Shown: one piece after another, positions 16,749 to 26,415 of the stretch | How positions within the stretch are numbered: the stretch's first letter is position 1 | How the letters are laid out: every line of letters starts with the position of its first letter | From: an uncultured Lachnospiraceae bacterium | GTDB lineage: Bacteria; Bacillota; Clostridia; Lachnospirales; Lachnospiraceae | Direction: 5' to 3' | Length of the DNA: 64,000 nt | Assembly: GCA_910588955.1 (NCBI GenBank) | Contig: CAJURQ010000001.1 | Location: forward strand, 186,001-250,000 | Program-made: the position numbers and the translations under genes | Notes under the pieces: generated by a model | The model's input: only the letters and a program-made list of their open reading frames with translations | Database searches by the model: none | Told to the model about the DNA's origin: nothing

Positions 16749-18224
16749 TTGTCAAATGAAAATATATTGGAGCGGGAGCGCCAAAAAGAATATATAGAAA
16801 AATGCCGGGACTTTGTGTCGGCGTTTCAGACTGCGCACGGACGCTTTCCAAAAGCATGTGTGGTGACTTTCGGCTGTCAGATGAACGCAAGAGATTCCGA
16901 GAAGCTGTCAGGCATTCTCGTGCAGGCAGGCTATACGCTGACTGATGCGGAGGAGGAGGCTGACTTTGTCCTCTACAACACCTGTACCGTGCGGGATAAC
17001 GCCAACCAGCGGGTTTACGGGAGGCTCGGCTACTTAAACAGCCTGAAAAAGAAGAAACCCCATCTCAAGATCGCGCTCTGCGGCTGCATGATGCAGGAGC
17101 AGTCTGTGATTGAAAAGATACGGAAAAGCTATCGGTTTGTGGATCTGATTTTTGGCACCCACAACATTTTTCAGTTTGCCGAACTTCTCTCAAGAACGCT
17201 TTCTTCCGAGGAGATGGTTGTGGAAATTTGGGAGGGGACGGACCGGATTGTGGAAAATCTGCCGGTAAAGCGCAAGTACAGCTATAAGTCCGGCGTGAAC
17301 ATTATGTTTGGCTGCAACAATTTTTGCAGCTATTGTATCGTGCCCTACGTGCGCGGGCGGGAGAGGAGCAGGGAGCCAAAGGATATCCTGCGTGAGATCG
17401 AAGCGCTTGTGGAGGACGGCGTGTCGGAAGTCATGCTGCTCGGGCAGAATGTCAACTCCTACGGGAAAAATCTGGAAAATTCCGTGTCCTTTGCGGAACT
17501 TTTAAAAGAGGTGGAGAAAATTGAGGGACTGCGTCGCATCCGCTTTATGACGTCGCATCCGAAGGACCTGTCGGATGAGCTGATTGAGGTCATGCAGCGT
17601 TCCACGAAGATATGCCGCCATCTGCATCTGCCGCTGCAGGCAGGCTCCGACCGCATTCTGGAGGCGATGAACAGGCGTTACACGAAGGCGCAGTATCTGG
17701 CGCTGGCAGATAAGATCAAACACGCCATTCCTGATATAGCGATTACCACAGATCTGATTGTGGGTTTTCCGGGGGAGACGCCGGAGGACGTGGAAGAGAC
17801 GATCGACGTGGTGAGGAAGGTACAGTTTGACAATGCCTTCACATTTATCTATTCGCCGCGGACAGGCACTCCTGCGGCGGCGATGGAGAATCAGGTGCCG
17901 GAGGATATCTTGCACGAGGGCTTTGACAAGCTGCTCGCTGCAGTGCAGGAGACGGCGAAGGCACGTGCCGCGCTCTTACAGGGCAGGGTGATGGAAGCGC
18001 TTGTGGAGGAGGTAAACGATCAGGATCCCGCCTTTGTCACGGGGCGGCTTGGCAACAACATGCTGGTGCATTTCAAAGCGGACAGGCGGCTTATTGGCAA
18101 GTATGTCATGGTGGTGCTGGACACCTGTCACGGCTTTTATTATACGGGACGGATGGTTGACTGGATGGGTCAAACTAAACACACGAGATTAGGAAAGATG
18201 GTCGATAACCAATGGCTGAATTGA
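16749..18224 (+). CDS. miaB: tRNA-2-methylthio-N6-dimethylallyladenosine synthase MiaB
   Basis: MiaB is a radical SAM enzyme that adds a methylthio group to i6A37 of tRNAs; MiaA, which makes the i6A, is encoded 4.6 kb downstream. The 491-residue product has the N-terminal UPF0004 domain (TFGCQMNARDSE and two more Cys), the radical SAM cluster motif CNNFCSYCIVPYVRGRERS, and a C-terminal TRAM domain. An about 45-residue N-terminal extension precedes the UPF0004 domain. The start is TTG at 16749 with GAGGGG about ten bases upstream; no better ATG is in frame. It overlaps mutS by 13 bases. Confidence 0.95.
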   Translation: MSNENILERERQKEYIEKCRDFVSAFQTAHGRFPKACVVTFGCQMNARDSEKLSGILVQAGYTLTDAEEEADFVLYNTCTVRDNANQRVYGRLGYLNSLKKKKPHLKIALCGCMMQEQSVIEKIRKSYRFVDLIFGTHNIFQFAELLSRTLSSEEMVVEIWEGTDRIVENLPVKRKYSYKSGVNIMFGCNNFCSYCIVPYVRGRERSREPKDILREIEALVEDGVSEVMLLGQNVNSYGKNLENSVSFAELLKEVEKIEGLRRIRFMTSHPKDLSDELIEVMQRSTKICRHLHLPLQAGSDRILEAMNRRYTKAQYLALADKIKHAIPDIAITTDLIVGFPGETPEDVEETIDVVRKVQFDNAFTFIYSPRTGTPAAAMENQVPEDILHEGFDKLLAAVQETAKARAALLQGRVMEALVEEVNDQDPAFVTGRLGNNMLVHFKADRRLIGKYVMVVLDTCHGFYYTGRMVDWMGQTKHTRLGKMVDNQWLN

Positions 18225-20866
18225 CACCTATGATGCGGCAGTACCTCGATACGAAGAAGGAGTATCCGGACTGCATCTTATTTTACAGACTAGGGGATTT
18301 TTACGAGATGTTCTTTGAGGACGCGCTGACGGCGTCTAAAGAACTGGAAATCACACTGACGGGAAAAAGCTGCGGACAGGAGGAGCGCGCCCCCATGTGC
18401 GGCGTTCCCCATCATGCGGTGGACAGCTATCTGAACAAGCTTGTCTCCAAGGGATATAAGGTAGCGATCTGCGAACAGGTGGAGGATCCCAAAAATGCAA
18501 AGGGCATTGTAAAGCGGGAGGTCATCCGGGTGGTAACGCCGGGGACGAACCTGAATATACAGGCGCTTGACGATTCCAAGAACAATTATCTGCTCTGTGT
18601 CACCTATTTTCCCGGAAAGATCGGTCTTTCGGTGGCGGACGTGACCACCGGGGACTACTATCTGACGGAGGTGGAGGACATCCGCAGGCTGCAGGATGAG
18701 ATTAACAAGTACGCGCCCTCGGAAGTCATCTGCAACGAGCAGTTTTTCGTCAGCGGGTACGATATCGAGGATATGAAAAACAGGCTGAACGTGTCGGTCT
18801 ATTCCCTGCCGCCTCATTACTTTGACGAGGACGGCTGTAAAAAGACGCTGATGCGCCATTTTCGGGTAAATACGCTGACAGGACTCGGCATTGAGGACTT
18901 TCCCGTGGGAATCACCGCGGCGGGAGCGCTGCTTTCGTACCTCTACGAGACGCAGAAGATCTCTCTTTCCCATTTTACCCATATCTATCCTTATGTGAGC
19001 AGCAAATACATGCTCCTTGACAGCTCCACAAGGCGGAATCTGGAGCTATTGGAGACCCTGCGCGAGAAGCAGAAGAAGGGGTCTCTTCTCGGCGTGCTTG
19101 ACCGCACGAAAACGGCGCTCGGCGGGCGGCTTTTACGCAAATACATAGAACAGCCCTTGATTGACAGGGAGCAGATCGAAAAGCGGCTTAATGCGGTGGA
19201 GGCGCTCTGCGCAAGGAGCGTGGACAGAGAAGAACTGCGTGAGTATCTGCACACCATCTACGATCTGGAGCGTCTTCTTGGCAAGGTAAGCTATAAAACG
19301 GCGAATCCCCGCGACCTGATCGCGCTGCGCAACTCGCTGGCGATGCTGCCTTCCCTGAGGACGGTGCTCGCCGATTTCGACGCGCCGCTTCTTCGGGAAA
19401 TACGGGAAAACATGGATCCGTTGCAGGACATCCACAAACTGATCGAAGACGCGATCACGGAGGAGCCGCCCATTGCCGTCAAGGAGGGCGGTATCATCAG
19501 AGAGGGCTTTAACGAGACGATAGATACCCTGAAGAAGGCAAAGACTGACGGTAAAAAGTGGCTGGCACAACTGGAGGAGGATGACAGGGAGCGGACGGGC
19601 ATCAGAAATCTGCGCATCAAGTACAACAAGGTATTCGGCTATTATTTTGAGGTGACAAATTCCTACCGGGATCAGGTGCCGGAGGATTATGTGCGCAAGC
19701 AGACGCTCGCCAACGCGGAGCGATACACCACGCCCCGCTTAAAGGAGCTGGAGGATTCCATCCTGAATGCGGAGGACAAGCTTTTTACGCTGGAATACGA
19801 TCTGTTCTGTGAAATCCGGGAGGCGATTGCCGGGGAGGTGGAGCGGATCCAGAAAACTGCCCGGGCGGTGGCGAAACTGGACGTGTTTACTTCCCTTGCG
19901 TTTGTGGCGGAGCAGAACCACTATGTGCGCCCGTCGCTCAACGAAAAAGGATCAATTGATATCAAGGAGGGGCGGCATCCCGTGGTGGAGCAGATGATCC
20001 AGAACGACATGTTTATCGCGAACGACACCCATCTGGACGATAAAAAGCACTGTATCGCGGTTATCACGGGTCCCAATATGGCGGGAAAGTCCACCTATAT
20101 GCGGCAGGTGGCGCTGATCGTGCTGATGACCCAGATAGGTTCCTTTGTGCCCGCAAAAAAGGCGGATATCGGCATTGTGGACCGCATTTTCACGAGGGTA
20201 GGCGCTTCCGACGATCTGGCGAGCGGGCAGTCTACATTTATGGTGGAGATGAACGAGGTGGCGAACATTTTGCGAAACGCTACGCCAAACAGCCTGCTGG
20301 TGCTGGATGAGATCGGGCGCGGCACGTCCACCTTCGACGGCTTGAGCATCGCGTGGGCGGTGATCGAGCACATCAGCAACCGGCGGATTCTCGGGGCGAA
20401 GACGCTGTTTGCCACCCATTACCACGAGCTGACCGAGCTGGAAGGCAAGATGGACAATGTGAACAACTACTGCATCGCGGTCAAGGAGAAGGGGGATGAT
20501 ATTGTATTCCTCCGAAAGATCGTGAAGGGCGGGGCAGATAAGAGTTATGGCATCCAGGTGGCGAAACTTGCCGGCGTGCCCGACATGGTGATCGACCGGG
20601 CAAAGGAGATTGTGGAGCAGCTCAGCGACAACGATATCACCGCGAAGGTGCAGAGCATCGAGATCGATCGTGGAAAGGGCGAGAAGAAAAAGAGCGTCAG
20701 GTACGACGAGGTGGATCTGGAGCAGATTTCCCTCTTTGACACCGTGACCGACGAGGATGTGATACAGGAGTTAAAAGAGATCGACGTGAGCAATCTGACG
20801 CCGGTGGACGCGCTGAATACACTTTACCGGCTGCAAAACAGGTTGAAAAACAGGTGGGGGTCTTAA
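18212..20866 (+). CDS. mutS: DNA mismatch repair protein MutS
   Basis: MutS recognises mismatches and recruits MutL. The 884-residue product has the mismatch-binding GDFYEMFFEDA (Phe-X-Glu) near the start, connector and lever domains, Walker A TGPNMAGKSTYMRQ, the LDEIGRGTST Walker B region and a C-terminal helix-turn-helix region. Length is normal for MutS1. It starts inside the end of miaB and its stop shares a base with the mutL start (TAATG), so miaB-mutS-mutL-miaA is one translationally coupled operon. Confidence 0.98.
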   Translation: MAELTPMMRQYLDTKKEYPDCILFYRLGDFYEMFFEDALTASKELEITLTGKSCGQEERAPMCGVPHHAVDSYLNKLVSKGYKVAICEQVEDPKNAKGIVKREVIRVVTPGTNLNIQALDDSKNNYLLCVTYFPGKIGLSVADVTTGDYYLTEVEDIRRLQDEINKYAPSEVICNEQFFVSGYDIEDMKNRLNVSVYSLPPHYFDEDGCKKTLMRHFRVNTLTGLGIEDFPVGITAAGALLSYLYETQKISLSHFTHIYPYVSSKYMLLDSSTRRNLELLETLREKQKKGSLLGVLDRTKTALGGRLLRKYIEQPLIDREQIEKRLNAVEALCARSVDREELREYLHTIYDLERLLGKVSYKTANPRDLIALRNSLAMLPSLRTVLADFDAPLLREIRENMDPLQDIHKLIEDAITEEPPIAVKEGGIIREGFNETIDTLKKAKTDGKKWLAQLEEDDRERTGIRNLRIKYNKVFGYYFEVTNSYRDQVPEDYVRKQTLANAERYTTPRLKELEDSILNAEDKLFTLEYDLFCEIREAIAGEVERIQKTARAVAKLDVFTSLAFVAEQNHYVRPSLNEKGSIDIKEGRHPVVEQMIQNDMFIANDTHLDDKKHCIAVITGPNMAGKSTYMRQVALIVLMTQIGSFVPAKKADIGIVDRIFTRVGASDDLASGQSTFMVEMNEVANILRNATPNSLLVLDEIGRGTSTFDGLSIAWAVIEHISNRRILGAKTLFATHYHELTELEGKMDNVNNYCIAVKEKGDDIVFLRKIVKGGADKSYGIQVAKLAGVPDMVIDRAKEIVEQLSDNDITAKVQSIEIDRGKGEKKKSVRYDEVDLEQISLFDTVTDEDVIQELKEIDVSNLTPVDALNTLYRLQNRLKNRWGS

Positions 20867-22791
20867 TGGCGAAAATTAATATTTTAGATAACCAGACGAT
20901 AGACAAGATCGCCGCCGGGGAAGTGGTGGAGCGTCCGGCAAGCGTGGTGAAGGAACTGGTGGAGAACGCCATCGACGCGGGCGCGGAAGCCGTCACGGTG
21001 GAGATCAGGGACGGCGGCACGAGCCTGATCCGGGTGACGGACAACGGCGGCGGCATCGAGAAATCACAGGTGGAGAATGCCTTTCTGCGCCATGCCACCA
21101 GCAAAATTTCCTCCGCCGATGATTTGACCAAACTGGTCAGTCTCGGATTCCGTGGCGAGGCGCTTGCAAGTATCGCGGCGGTGGCGCAGGTGGAGCTGGT
21201 CACGAAGACGCCGGAGGAACTGACGGGTATTCGCTTCTTGATTGAGGGCGGCGCCACGAAGGAACGGGAGGAGATCGGCGCGCCGGGCGGCACGACGCTT
21301 ATTGTGCGGAATCTGTTTTACAATACGCCGCCCCGCAAAAAGTTTCTAAAGCAGCCCCGGACGGAAGGATCCTATGTGGCGGACCTGATGGAACACTTGG
21401 CAATGTCGAACCCGCAGGTTTCCTTCAAGTTTCTCCTGAACGGGCAGACGAAGTTTTATACGACGGGCAGCGGCGATCTGCGGGAGATCGTCTACCGCAT
21501 TTACGGGAAAGATATCGCCGACGCGCTGGTTGACTTTCACTTTGAGCAGGACGGGATGACGGTGACGGGACTTCTGGGGAAGCCTGTGATCAACCGCGCC
21601 AACCGTTCCTACGAGATTTTTTATATCAACGGCAGGTATATCCGCAGCACCCTGATCAGCAAAGCGGTGGAGGAAGGCTATCGGGAATACCTGATGCAGC
21701 ACAAATTTCCTTTCTGCATCCTGCACTTCCAGATCGATACGGAAAAGATCGACGTGAACGTCCATCCCTCCAAGATGGAGGTGCGGATCGCGGACGCCCC
21801 CGCCTTTTACGAGACGGTGTGTGGGGCGGTGGAGGAGGCTCTTAAAGAGCGGGAGATGATTCCGGAGGTAAGCCTTGCAGAGCCGGAGAAAAGAAAAAGC
21901 GGAGCAGCGGACAAGGGCGGCGGACGAACGAAAGAGACGGCACCGGAACCGTTCGAGAAAAGAAGAATCGCCCATGCGCAGGAGAGAACCGGCGGTTTTG
22001 CATCAAAAAGGCAGACCATTCGGGCAGGGGAGGAGCAGGAACTGCCGCCCTTCGAGATACCGGGACAGCCGGAGCAGGCGGCGTCCATCCGCGCCATCTA
22101 TGAGAAGAGCCGCCCCGCGGAGGCGAACGTGCTGCGTCAGACGACGGCTTATCATGTAGAGAAATCCGAGCAGATGTCCATGTTCGACGACAAGATTCTC
22201 TCCGAGCAGGCGAAAGAACACTATGAGATCATCGGACAGCTCTTCGACACGTACTGGCTGATCGCCTATCAGGAAAAGCTCTTGATCGTGGATCAGCACG
22301 CCGCCCATGAAAAAGTCAGATACGAGCGGCTGATGCGGCGTTTCCGGGAGAAGGAGGTTGTATCCCAGCAGATCAACCCGCCCATGATCGTGACCTTGAA
22401 CAATCAGGAGAAGGAGTGTCTGCTGAGCCGCATGGAGGATTTTGAGGCGCTTGGATTTGCGATCGAAGAGTTTGGCGGAAACGACTACGCGATACGGGGT
22501 GTGCCGCTGGACCTGTATGGGTATGCCGAGGGGACATTTTTCTACGAGATACTGGACGAGCTTGTTGCGGAGACGGTGGCAGGCACGCCCGAGAGCGTCC
22601 GTATGCGCATCGCCACTATGGCATGTAAGGCGGCTGTCAAGGGCAATATGAGCATGAGCCGGGCGGAGGTGGAGGCGTTACTCGACGAGCTTCTGACGCT
22701 TAACAACCCTTACAACTGTCCCCACGGCAGACCGACGATCGTTTCCATGAGTAAGCAGGAGCTGGAGAAGAAATTTAAACGGATCGTCTGA
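20866..22791 (+). CDS. mutL: DNA mismatch repair protein MutL with endonuclease site
   Basis: MutL couples mismatch recognition to strand incision. The 641-residue product has the GHKL ATPase motifs (ELVENAIDAGA, TDNGGGI, GFRGEAL), a variable linker (about 335-440) and a C-terminal domain with DQHAAHEKVRYE, the metal-dependent nicking site found in bacteria that lack MutH, plus ACKAAVKG and CPHGRPT. It should therefore cut DNA itself. The ATG at 20866 overlaps the mutS stop; a GTG at 20854 in frame is less likely. The stop codon is part of a hairpin (22790-22814). Confidence 0.97.
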   Translation: MAKINILDNQTIDKIAAGEVVERPASVVKELVENAIDAGAEAVTVEIRDGGTSLIRVTDNGGGIEKSQVENAFLRHATSKISSADDLTKLVSLGFRGEALASIAAVAQVELVTKTPEELTGIRFLIEGGATKEREEIGAPGGTTLIVRNLFYNTPPRKKFLKQPRTEGSYVADLMEHLAMSNPQVSFKFLLNGQTKFYTTGSGDLREIVYRIYGKDIADALVDFHFEQDGMTVTGLLGKPVINRANRSYEIFYINGRYIRSTLISKAVEEGYREYLMQHKFPFCILHFQIDTEKIDVNVHPSKMEVRIADAPAFYETVCGAVEEALKEREMIPEVSLAEPEKRKSGAADKGGGRTKETAPEPFEKRRIAHAQERTGGFASKRQTIRAGEEQELPPFEIPGQPEQAASIRAIYEKSRPAEANVLRQTTAYHVEKSEQMSMFDDKILSEQAKEHYEIIGQLFDTYWLIAYQEKLLIVDQHAAHEKVRYERLMRRFREKEVVSQQINPPMIVTLNNQEKECLLSRMEDFEALGFAIEEFGGNDYAIRGVPLDLYGYAEGTFFYEILDELVAETVAGTPESVRMRIATMACKAAVKGNMSMSRAEVEALLDELLTLNNPYNCPHGRPTIVSMSKQELEKKFKRIV

Positions 22792-22814
22792 GAATGCCAG
22801 AAAGCGGCATTCTC
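22790..22814. repeat. hairpin of the GAGAATGC type between mutL and miaA
   Basis: GAGAATGCC (22790-22798) and GGCATTCTC (22806-22814) around a 7-base loop. The sequence is the same stem as the second hairpin of family C repeats and as the hairpin at 46378. No T-run follows, so read-through into miaA is expected. Confidence 0.65.
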
Positions 22815-22837
22815 AGCAATTGGCAGGAGGGTAACGG

Positions 22838-23794
22838 ATGGAAATAAAAAAGCGCCCGCTGGTGATTCTGACGGGTCCTACGGCGGTGGGGAAGACGGCA
22901 CTTTCTATCGAGCTTGCAAAGACTATAGGCGGGGAGATCATCTCCGCCGATTCCATGCAGGTGTACCGCCGCATGGATATCGGGTCCGCCAAGATCACGC
23001 CGGAGGAGATGGCTGGCGTGCCGCATCATCTGATCGACGTGCTGAATCCGGATCAGGAATTTAACGTGGTGGTGTTTCAGGAACTGGCGAAGCGGGCGCT
23101 GGCGGAAATTTACAGTAGAGGACATATTCCGATTGTGGCGGGCGGCACCGGGTTTTATATTCAGGCACTTTTGTACGACATTGACTTTACGGAAAACGAC
23201 GAGGACACGGCGTTTCGCCGCTCGCTTGAGGAACAGGCGCGGCGGGAGGGTGCGGAAGCGCTCTATGAGAGGCTGCGCGCGGTAGACCCGGAGTCCTGCG
23301 AGAGCATTCATGCTCACAACGTCAAACGGGTGATCCGCGCCATTGAATTTTATGAGAAGACGGGGAAAAAGATTTCCGTTCACAATATGGAGCAGCGGCA
23401 GAACAACTCCCCCTACAATTTTGCCTACTTTGTTCTGAATGACGACAGAGAGCGTATTTATGAGCGGATAAACGAACGTGTAGATCTGATGATGGATCAG
23501 GGGCTGATGGAGGAGGTGCGCGCCCTGCGGGAATTGGGCTGCCGGAAAGACATGGTTTCCATGCAGGGACTCGGCTACAAGGAACTTTTGTCCTGTCTGG
23601 AGGGGGAACTCTCGCTGGAAGAGGCTGTTTACCTGATAAAACGGAACACCAGACATTTTGCGAAGAGACAGCTCACGTGGTTTCGACGCGAAAAAGAAGT
23701 AATTTGGATTGAAAAAAACGTTTTTGACCAAGATAGTCAAAAGATTGTGAAATTTATGCAGGATTTCCTGCGCGAAAAAGGATTTATCCTGTAA
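22838..23794 (+). CDS. miaA: tRNA dimethylallyltransferase MiaA
   Basis: MiaA transfers a dimethylallyl group to A37 of tRNAs reading UNN codons, the substrate for MiaB. The 318-residue product has the P-loop GPTAVGKTALS, SADSMQVYR with the catalytic Asp/Thr region, and the C-terminal RNTRHFAKRQLTWFR. AGGAGG is well placed before the ATG. It is the last gene of the miaB-mutS-mutL-miaA set. hfq, often next in line in Firmicutes, is absent here. Confidence 0.96.
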   Translation: MEIKKRPLVILTGPTAVGKTALSIELAKTIGGEIISADSMQVYRRMDIGSAKITPEEMAGVPHHLIDVLNPDQEFNVVVFQELAKRALAEIYSRGHIPIVAGGTGFYIQALLYDIDFTENDEDTAFRRSLEEQARREGAEALYERLRAVDPESCESIHAHNVKRVIRAIEFYEKTGKKISVHNMEQRQNNSPYNFAYFVLNDDRERIYERINERVDLMMDQGLMEEVRALRELGCRKDMVSMQGLGYKELLSCLEGELSLEEAVYLIKRNTRHFAKRQLTWFRREKEVIWIEKNVFDQDSQKIVKFMQDFLREKGFIL

Positions 23795-23988
23795 CAATAT
23801 GTAAAATGCCGATGGAATCTGGGTTTTGCCGGGGTATAGACCGACAAAATGACGAAATTGCGATTTGATAGACTGTGTTATTTGAAATAAAAGTTGTTAT
23901 CAAACGATAAACAGATGGAAAAATGCTTTTAAACCGTTAAAATACAGGAAAATAGAAAAGTAAAAAGAAGGAAGATGCAGGAAAAGAA

Positions 23989-25296
23989 ATGAGGAGAGAG
24001 ACACAGCGTATGAAGACAAATATGCAGGAAATGTACAGTTGGTTTGGCATTTCGGAGGCGGTTTACCGTTTCGGGGAGGAGGCGCTTGACGCCCTTGCGC
24101 CGCGTTTTGTGCAGATTGACGAAAACGCGGAGTACAATCAGCTTAAGGTGATACATGCCATGCAGGAGGCGGGTGTGAGCGAGGCATGTCTGCTCGGCAC
24201 CACGGGTTACGGCTATAATGATATAGGGCGCGATACACTGGAATCCGTGTACGCCGATGTGTTCCGGACGGAGGACGCGCTTGTGCGTCCCCAGATCACC
24301 TGCGGCACCCATGCGCTCGCCCTTGCGCTTATGAGTAACCTCCGCCCCGGCGACGAGCTCTTGTCACCGGTGGGAAAGCCTTACGATACCTTGGAGGAGG
24401 TGATCGGCATCCGTCCCTCCAGAGGCTCCCTTGCGGAGTACGGCGTCACCTACAGGCAGGTGGATCTTCTGCCCGACGGCGGATTTGACTACGAGGGCAT
24501 CCGCGCTGCCATAAACGAAAAGACGCGGCTTGTCACCATCCAGCGATCGAAGGGCTACCAGACGAGACCGACCCTGTCCGTGGCGCGGATCGGCGAGTTG
24601 ATCTTCTTTGTGAAAAAAATCAAGCCGGACGTTCTCGTGATGGTGGACAACTGCTACGGGGAGTTTGTGGAGACCACGGAGCCCTCCGAGGTGGGGGCGG
24701 ATATGGTGGTCGGGTCGCTCATCAAGAATCCGGGCGGCGGGCTTGCCCCTATTGGCGGCTATATTGCCGGAAAGACGGAATGCATCGAGAACGCGGCGTG
24801 CCGGCTGACATCCCCGGGGCTGGCGAAGGAGGTGGGCGCGTCTCTGGGTATCCTTCCCGCCTTTTATCAGGGGCTTTTCCTTGCGCCCACAGTGACGGCG
24901 TCCGCCTTAAAAGGCGCCATCTTTGCGGCGAATATCTATGAGAAGCTGGGATTTGCCGTGGTGCCGGACGGGACGGAGAGCCGCCACGACATCATTCAGG
25001 CAGTAACCTTCGGATCGCCTGAGGGCGTGATCGCCTTTTGCGAGGGCATACAGGCGGCGGCGCCGGTGGACAGCTTCGTGAAGCCGGAGCCGTGGGATAT
25101 GCCGGGCTACGACTCCAAGGTGATCATGGCGGCGGGCGCCTTTGTCTCCGGATCCTCCATCGAGCTCTCCGCGGACGGTCCCATCGCGCCGCCATACGCG
25201 GTCTACTTTCAGGGCGGGCTTACCTTCCCCCACGCGAAGCTCGGCATCCTGAAGAGCCTGCAGAATCTGGTGGACCGCGGCATTGTGACCGTTTAG
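23989..25296 (+). CDS. methionine gamma-lyase family PLP protein (YnbB-like, 'aluminium resistance')
   Basis: The family is annotated as involved in aluminium resistance and resembles cystathionine beta- or methionine gamma-lyases; its true substrate is not established. The 435-residue product shows the PLP fold: GTHALALALM for cofactor binding, MVDNCYGEFVE with the conserved Asp, and the PLP lysine in GSLIKNPGGGLAP. In Bacillus ynbB also lies downstream of miaA-hfq. ATG 23989 or 24010 may be the start; both have purine-rich sequence upstream. The 194 bases before it carry no clear gene. Confidence 0.88.
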   Translation: MRRETQRMKTNMQEMYSWFGISEAVYRFGEEALDALAPRFVQIDENAEYNQLKVIHAMQEAGVSEACLLGTTGYGYNDIGRDTLESVYADVFRTEDALVRPQITCGTHALALALMSNLRPGDELLSPVGKPYDTLEEVIGIRPSRGSLAEYGVTYRQVDLLPDGGFDYEGIRAAINEKTRLVTIQRSKGYQTRPTLSVARIGELIFFVKKIKPDVLVMVDNCYGEFVETTEPSEVGADMVVGSLIKNPGGGLAPIGGYIAGKTECIENAACRLTSPGLAKEVGASLGILPAFYQGLFLAPTVTASALKGAIFAANIYEKLGFAVVPDGTESRHDIIQAVTFGSPEGVIAFCEGIQAAAPVDSFVKPEPWDMPGYDSKVIMAAGAFVSGSSIELSADGPIAPPYAVYFQGGLTFPHAKLGILKSLQNLVDRGIVTV

Positions 25297-25332
25297 CCCA
25301 CGCCTTTTACATGAAAAATATTCCATTTTTTA

Positions 25333-25361
25333 TGTACATCAAAATCCGATTGTGATAAAAT
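25333..25361 (+). promoter_or_regulatory. promoter for the DUF4321-radC genes
   Basis: TGTACA (25333-25338), 17 bases, TAAAAT (25356-25361), ending 30 bases before the DUF4321 ATG. The -35 is imperfect. Confidence 0.5.
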
Positions 25362-25391
25362 GAGCCTTGGAGAAAGGAGATTGTACTTTTT

Positions 25392-25628
25392 ATGCGCAAA
25401 AATAACTGGGCTTGTTTCCTGCTGATTCTGGCGGGAATCGTGATAGGCGGCTTTATCGGCAGTCTGTTTCCCTCCACTTGGCTGAATTATGGGCAGTCCT
25501 TCGGTCTGTCGCAGCCGCTGGTGCTGGATCTGGGCATTTTGAGCATCACCTTTGCCCTGTCGATTAAGATCACGATAGCAAGCATTTTAGGGATCGCCTT
25601 GGCGATCATTATATACCGCATGATCTGA
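25392..25628 (+). CDS. DUF4321 family small membrane protein
   Basis: A 78-residue protein with two hydrophobic helices (about 6-27 and 50-76) separated by a short polar loop with LNYGQSFGLSQP, matching the DUF4321 family of Firmicutes, whose role is unknown. GGAGAAAGGAG precedes the ATG. It ends 38 bases before radC and lies just upstream of the mreB block, a placement seen in many Clostridia. Confidence 0.85.
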   Translation: MRKNNWACFLLILAGIVIGGFIGSLFPSTWLNYGQSFGLSQPLVLDLGILSITFALSIKITIASILGIALAIIIYRMI

Positions 25629-25666
25629 CCGTCCTTTTGGAGAGAAGCTGTCGGGAAAGAGACTGC

Positions 25667-26398
25667 ATGAAAACTGCAAAGTATGAGAACAATGAATATT
25701 ATAGGCAGCAAAATCTTCCATTTGAGAAATTTGCCGCCTTCGGAAGCGAGAGCCTGACGGACTCGGAGCTTTTGGCAATCCTCCTTCGGACGGGGACGAA
25801 AGGCGTCAGCGCGAGGGAGCTTGGGGAGCGGGTGCTGGCACGGACAGCCGGATATGGCAACGGACTTTTGGGGCTGTACCACATATCCGTGAAAGAACTG
25901 CAGAAAATCGAGGGAATCGGTGAGGTAAAGGCGGTTCAGCTCAAGGCGCTCGCAGAATTTGCGAAGAGAATGGCACGGGCGAAGGCGAAGAGCGGGCTAT
26001 CCTTTCACGATCCTTACTCGATTGCGGACTACTACATGGAGCGGTTCCGCCATGAGAGCGTAGAGTATATCCTGCTTCTGATGCTGGATTCTGGGTATCA
26101 TCTTATCGGGGAGGAAATTCTCTCCAAAGGCACGGCGAACGCCTCCATCCTGTCACCCAGAGAGGTTTTTGCACACGCCTTCAGAAACGGCGCGGCGGGC
26201 ATTATGCTGCTGCACAACCATCCGGGCGGAAACCCTGTGCCGAGCGAGAACGATCTTCGGGTCACGGAGCGCATCGGACGGACCGGGTCGCTTGCGGACA
26301 TTCCGCTGATCGACCACATTATTCTGGGAGACAACAATTACTTTAGCTTTAGGGAAAGCAAGATACTGACGGACATACCATACTTGGAAGAAGCATAG
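25667..26398 (+). CDS. radC: RadC family JAB-domain protein
   Basis: RadC-type proteins carry a JAMM/MPN domain and are common in front of mreB; a DNA repair role was claimed historically but is doubtful. The 243-residue product has an N-terminal helix-hairpin-helix region (ELQKIEGIGEVKAVQLKAL) and the C-terminal JAMM metal site LLHNHPGGNPVPSENDLRVT. GGAAAGAG lies before the ATG at 25667; the upstream in-frame TTG at 25637 is less likely. It ends 17 bases before mreB. Confidence 0.93.
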   Translation: MKTAKYENNEYYRQQNLPFEKFAAFGSESLTDSELLAILLRTGTKGVSARELGERVLARTAGYGNGLLGLYHISVKELQKIEGIGEVKAVQLKALAEFAKRMARAKAKSGLSFHDPYSIADYYMERFRHESVEYILLLMLDSGYHLIGEEILSKGTANASILSPREVFAHAFRNGAAGIMLLHNHPGGNPVPSENDLRVTERIGRTGSLADIPLIDHIILGDNNYFSFRESKILTDIPYLEEA

Positions 26399-26415
26399 AA
26401 AGGGGTACATTTACC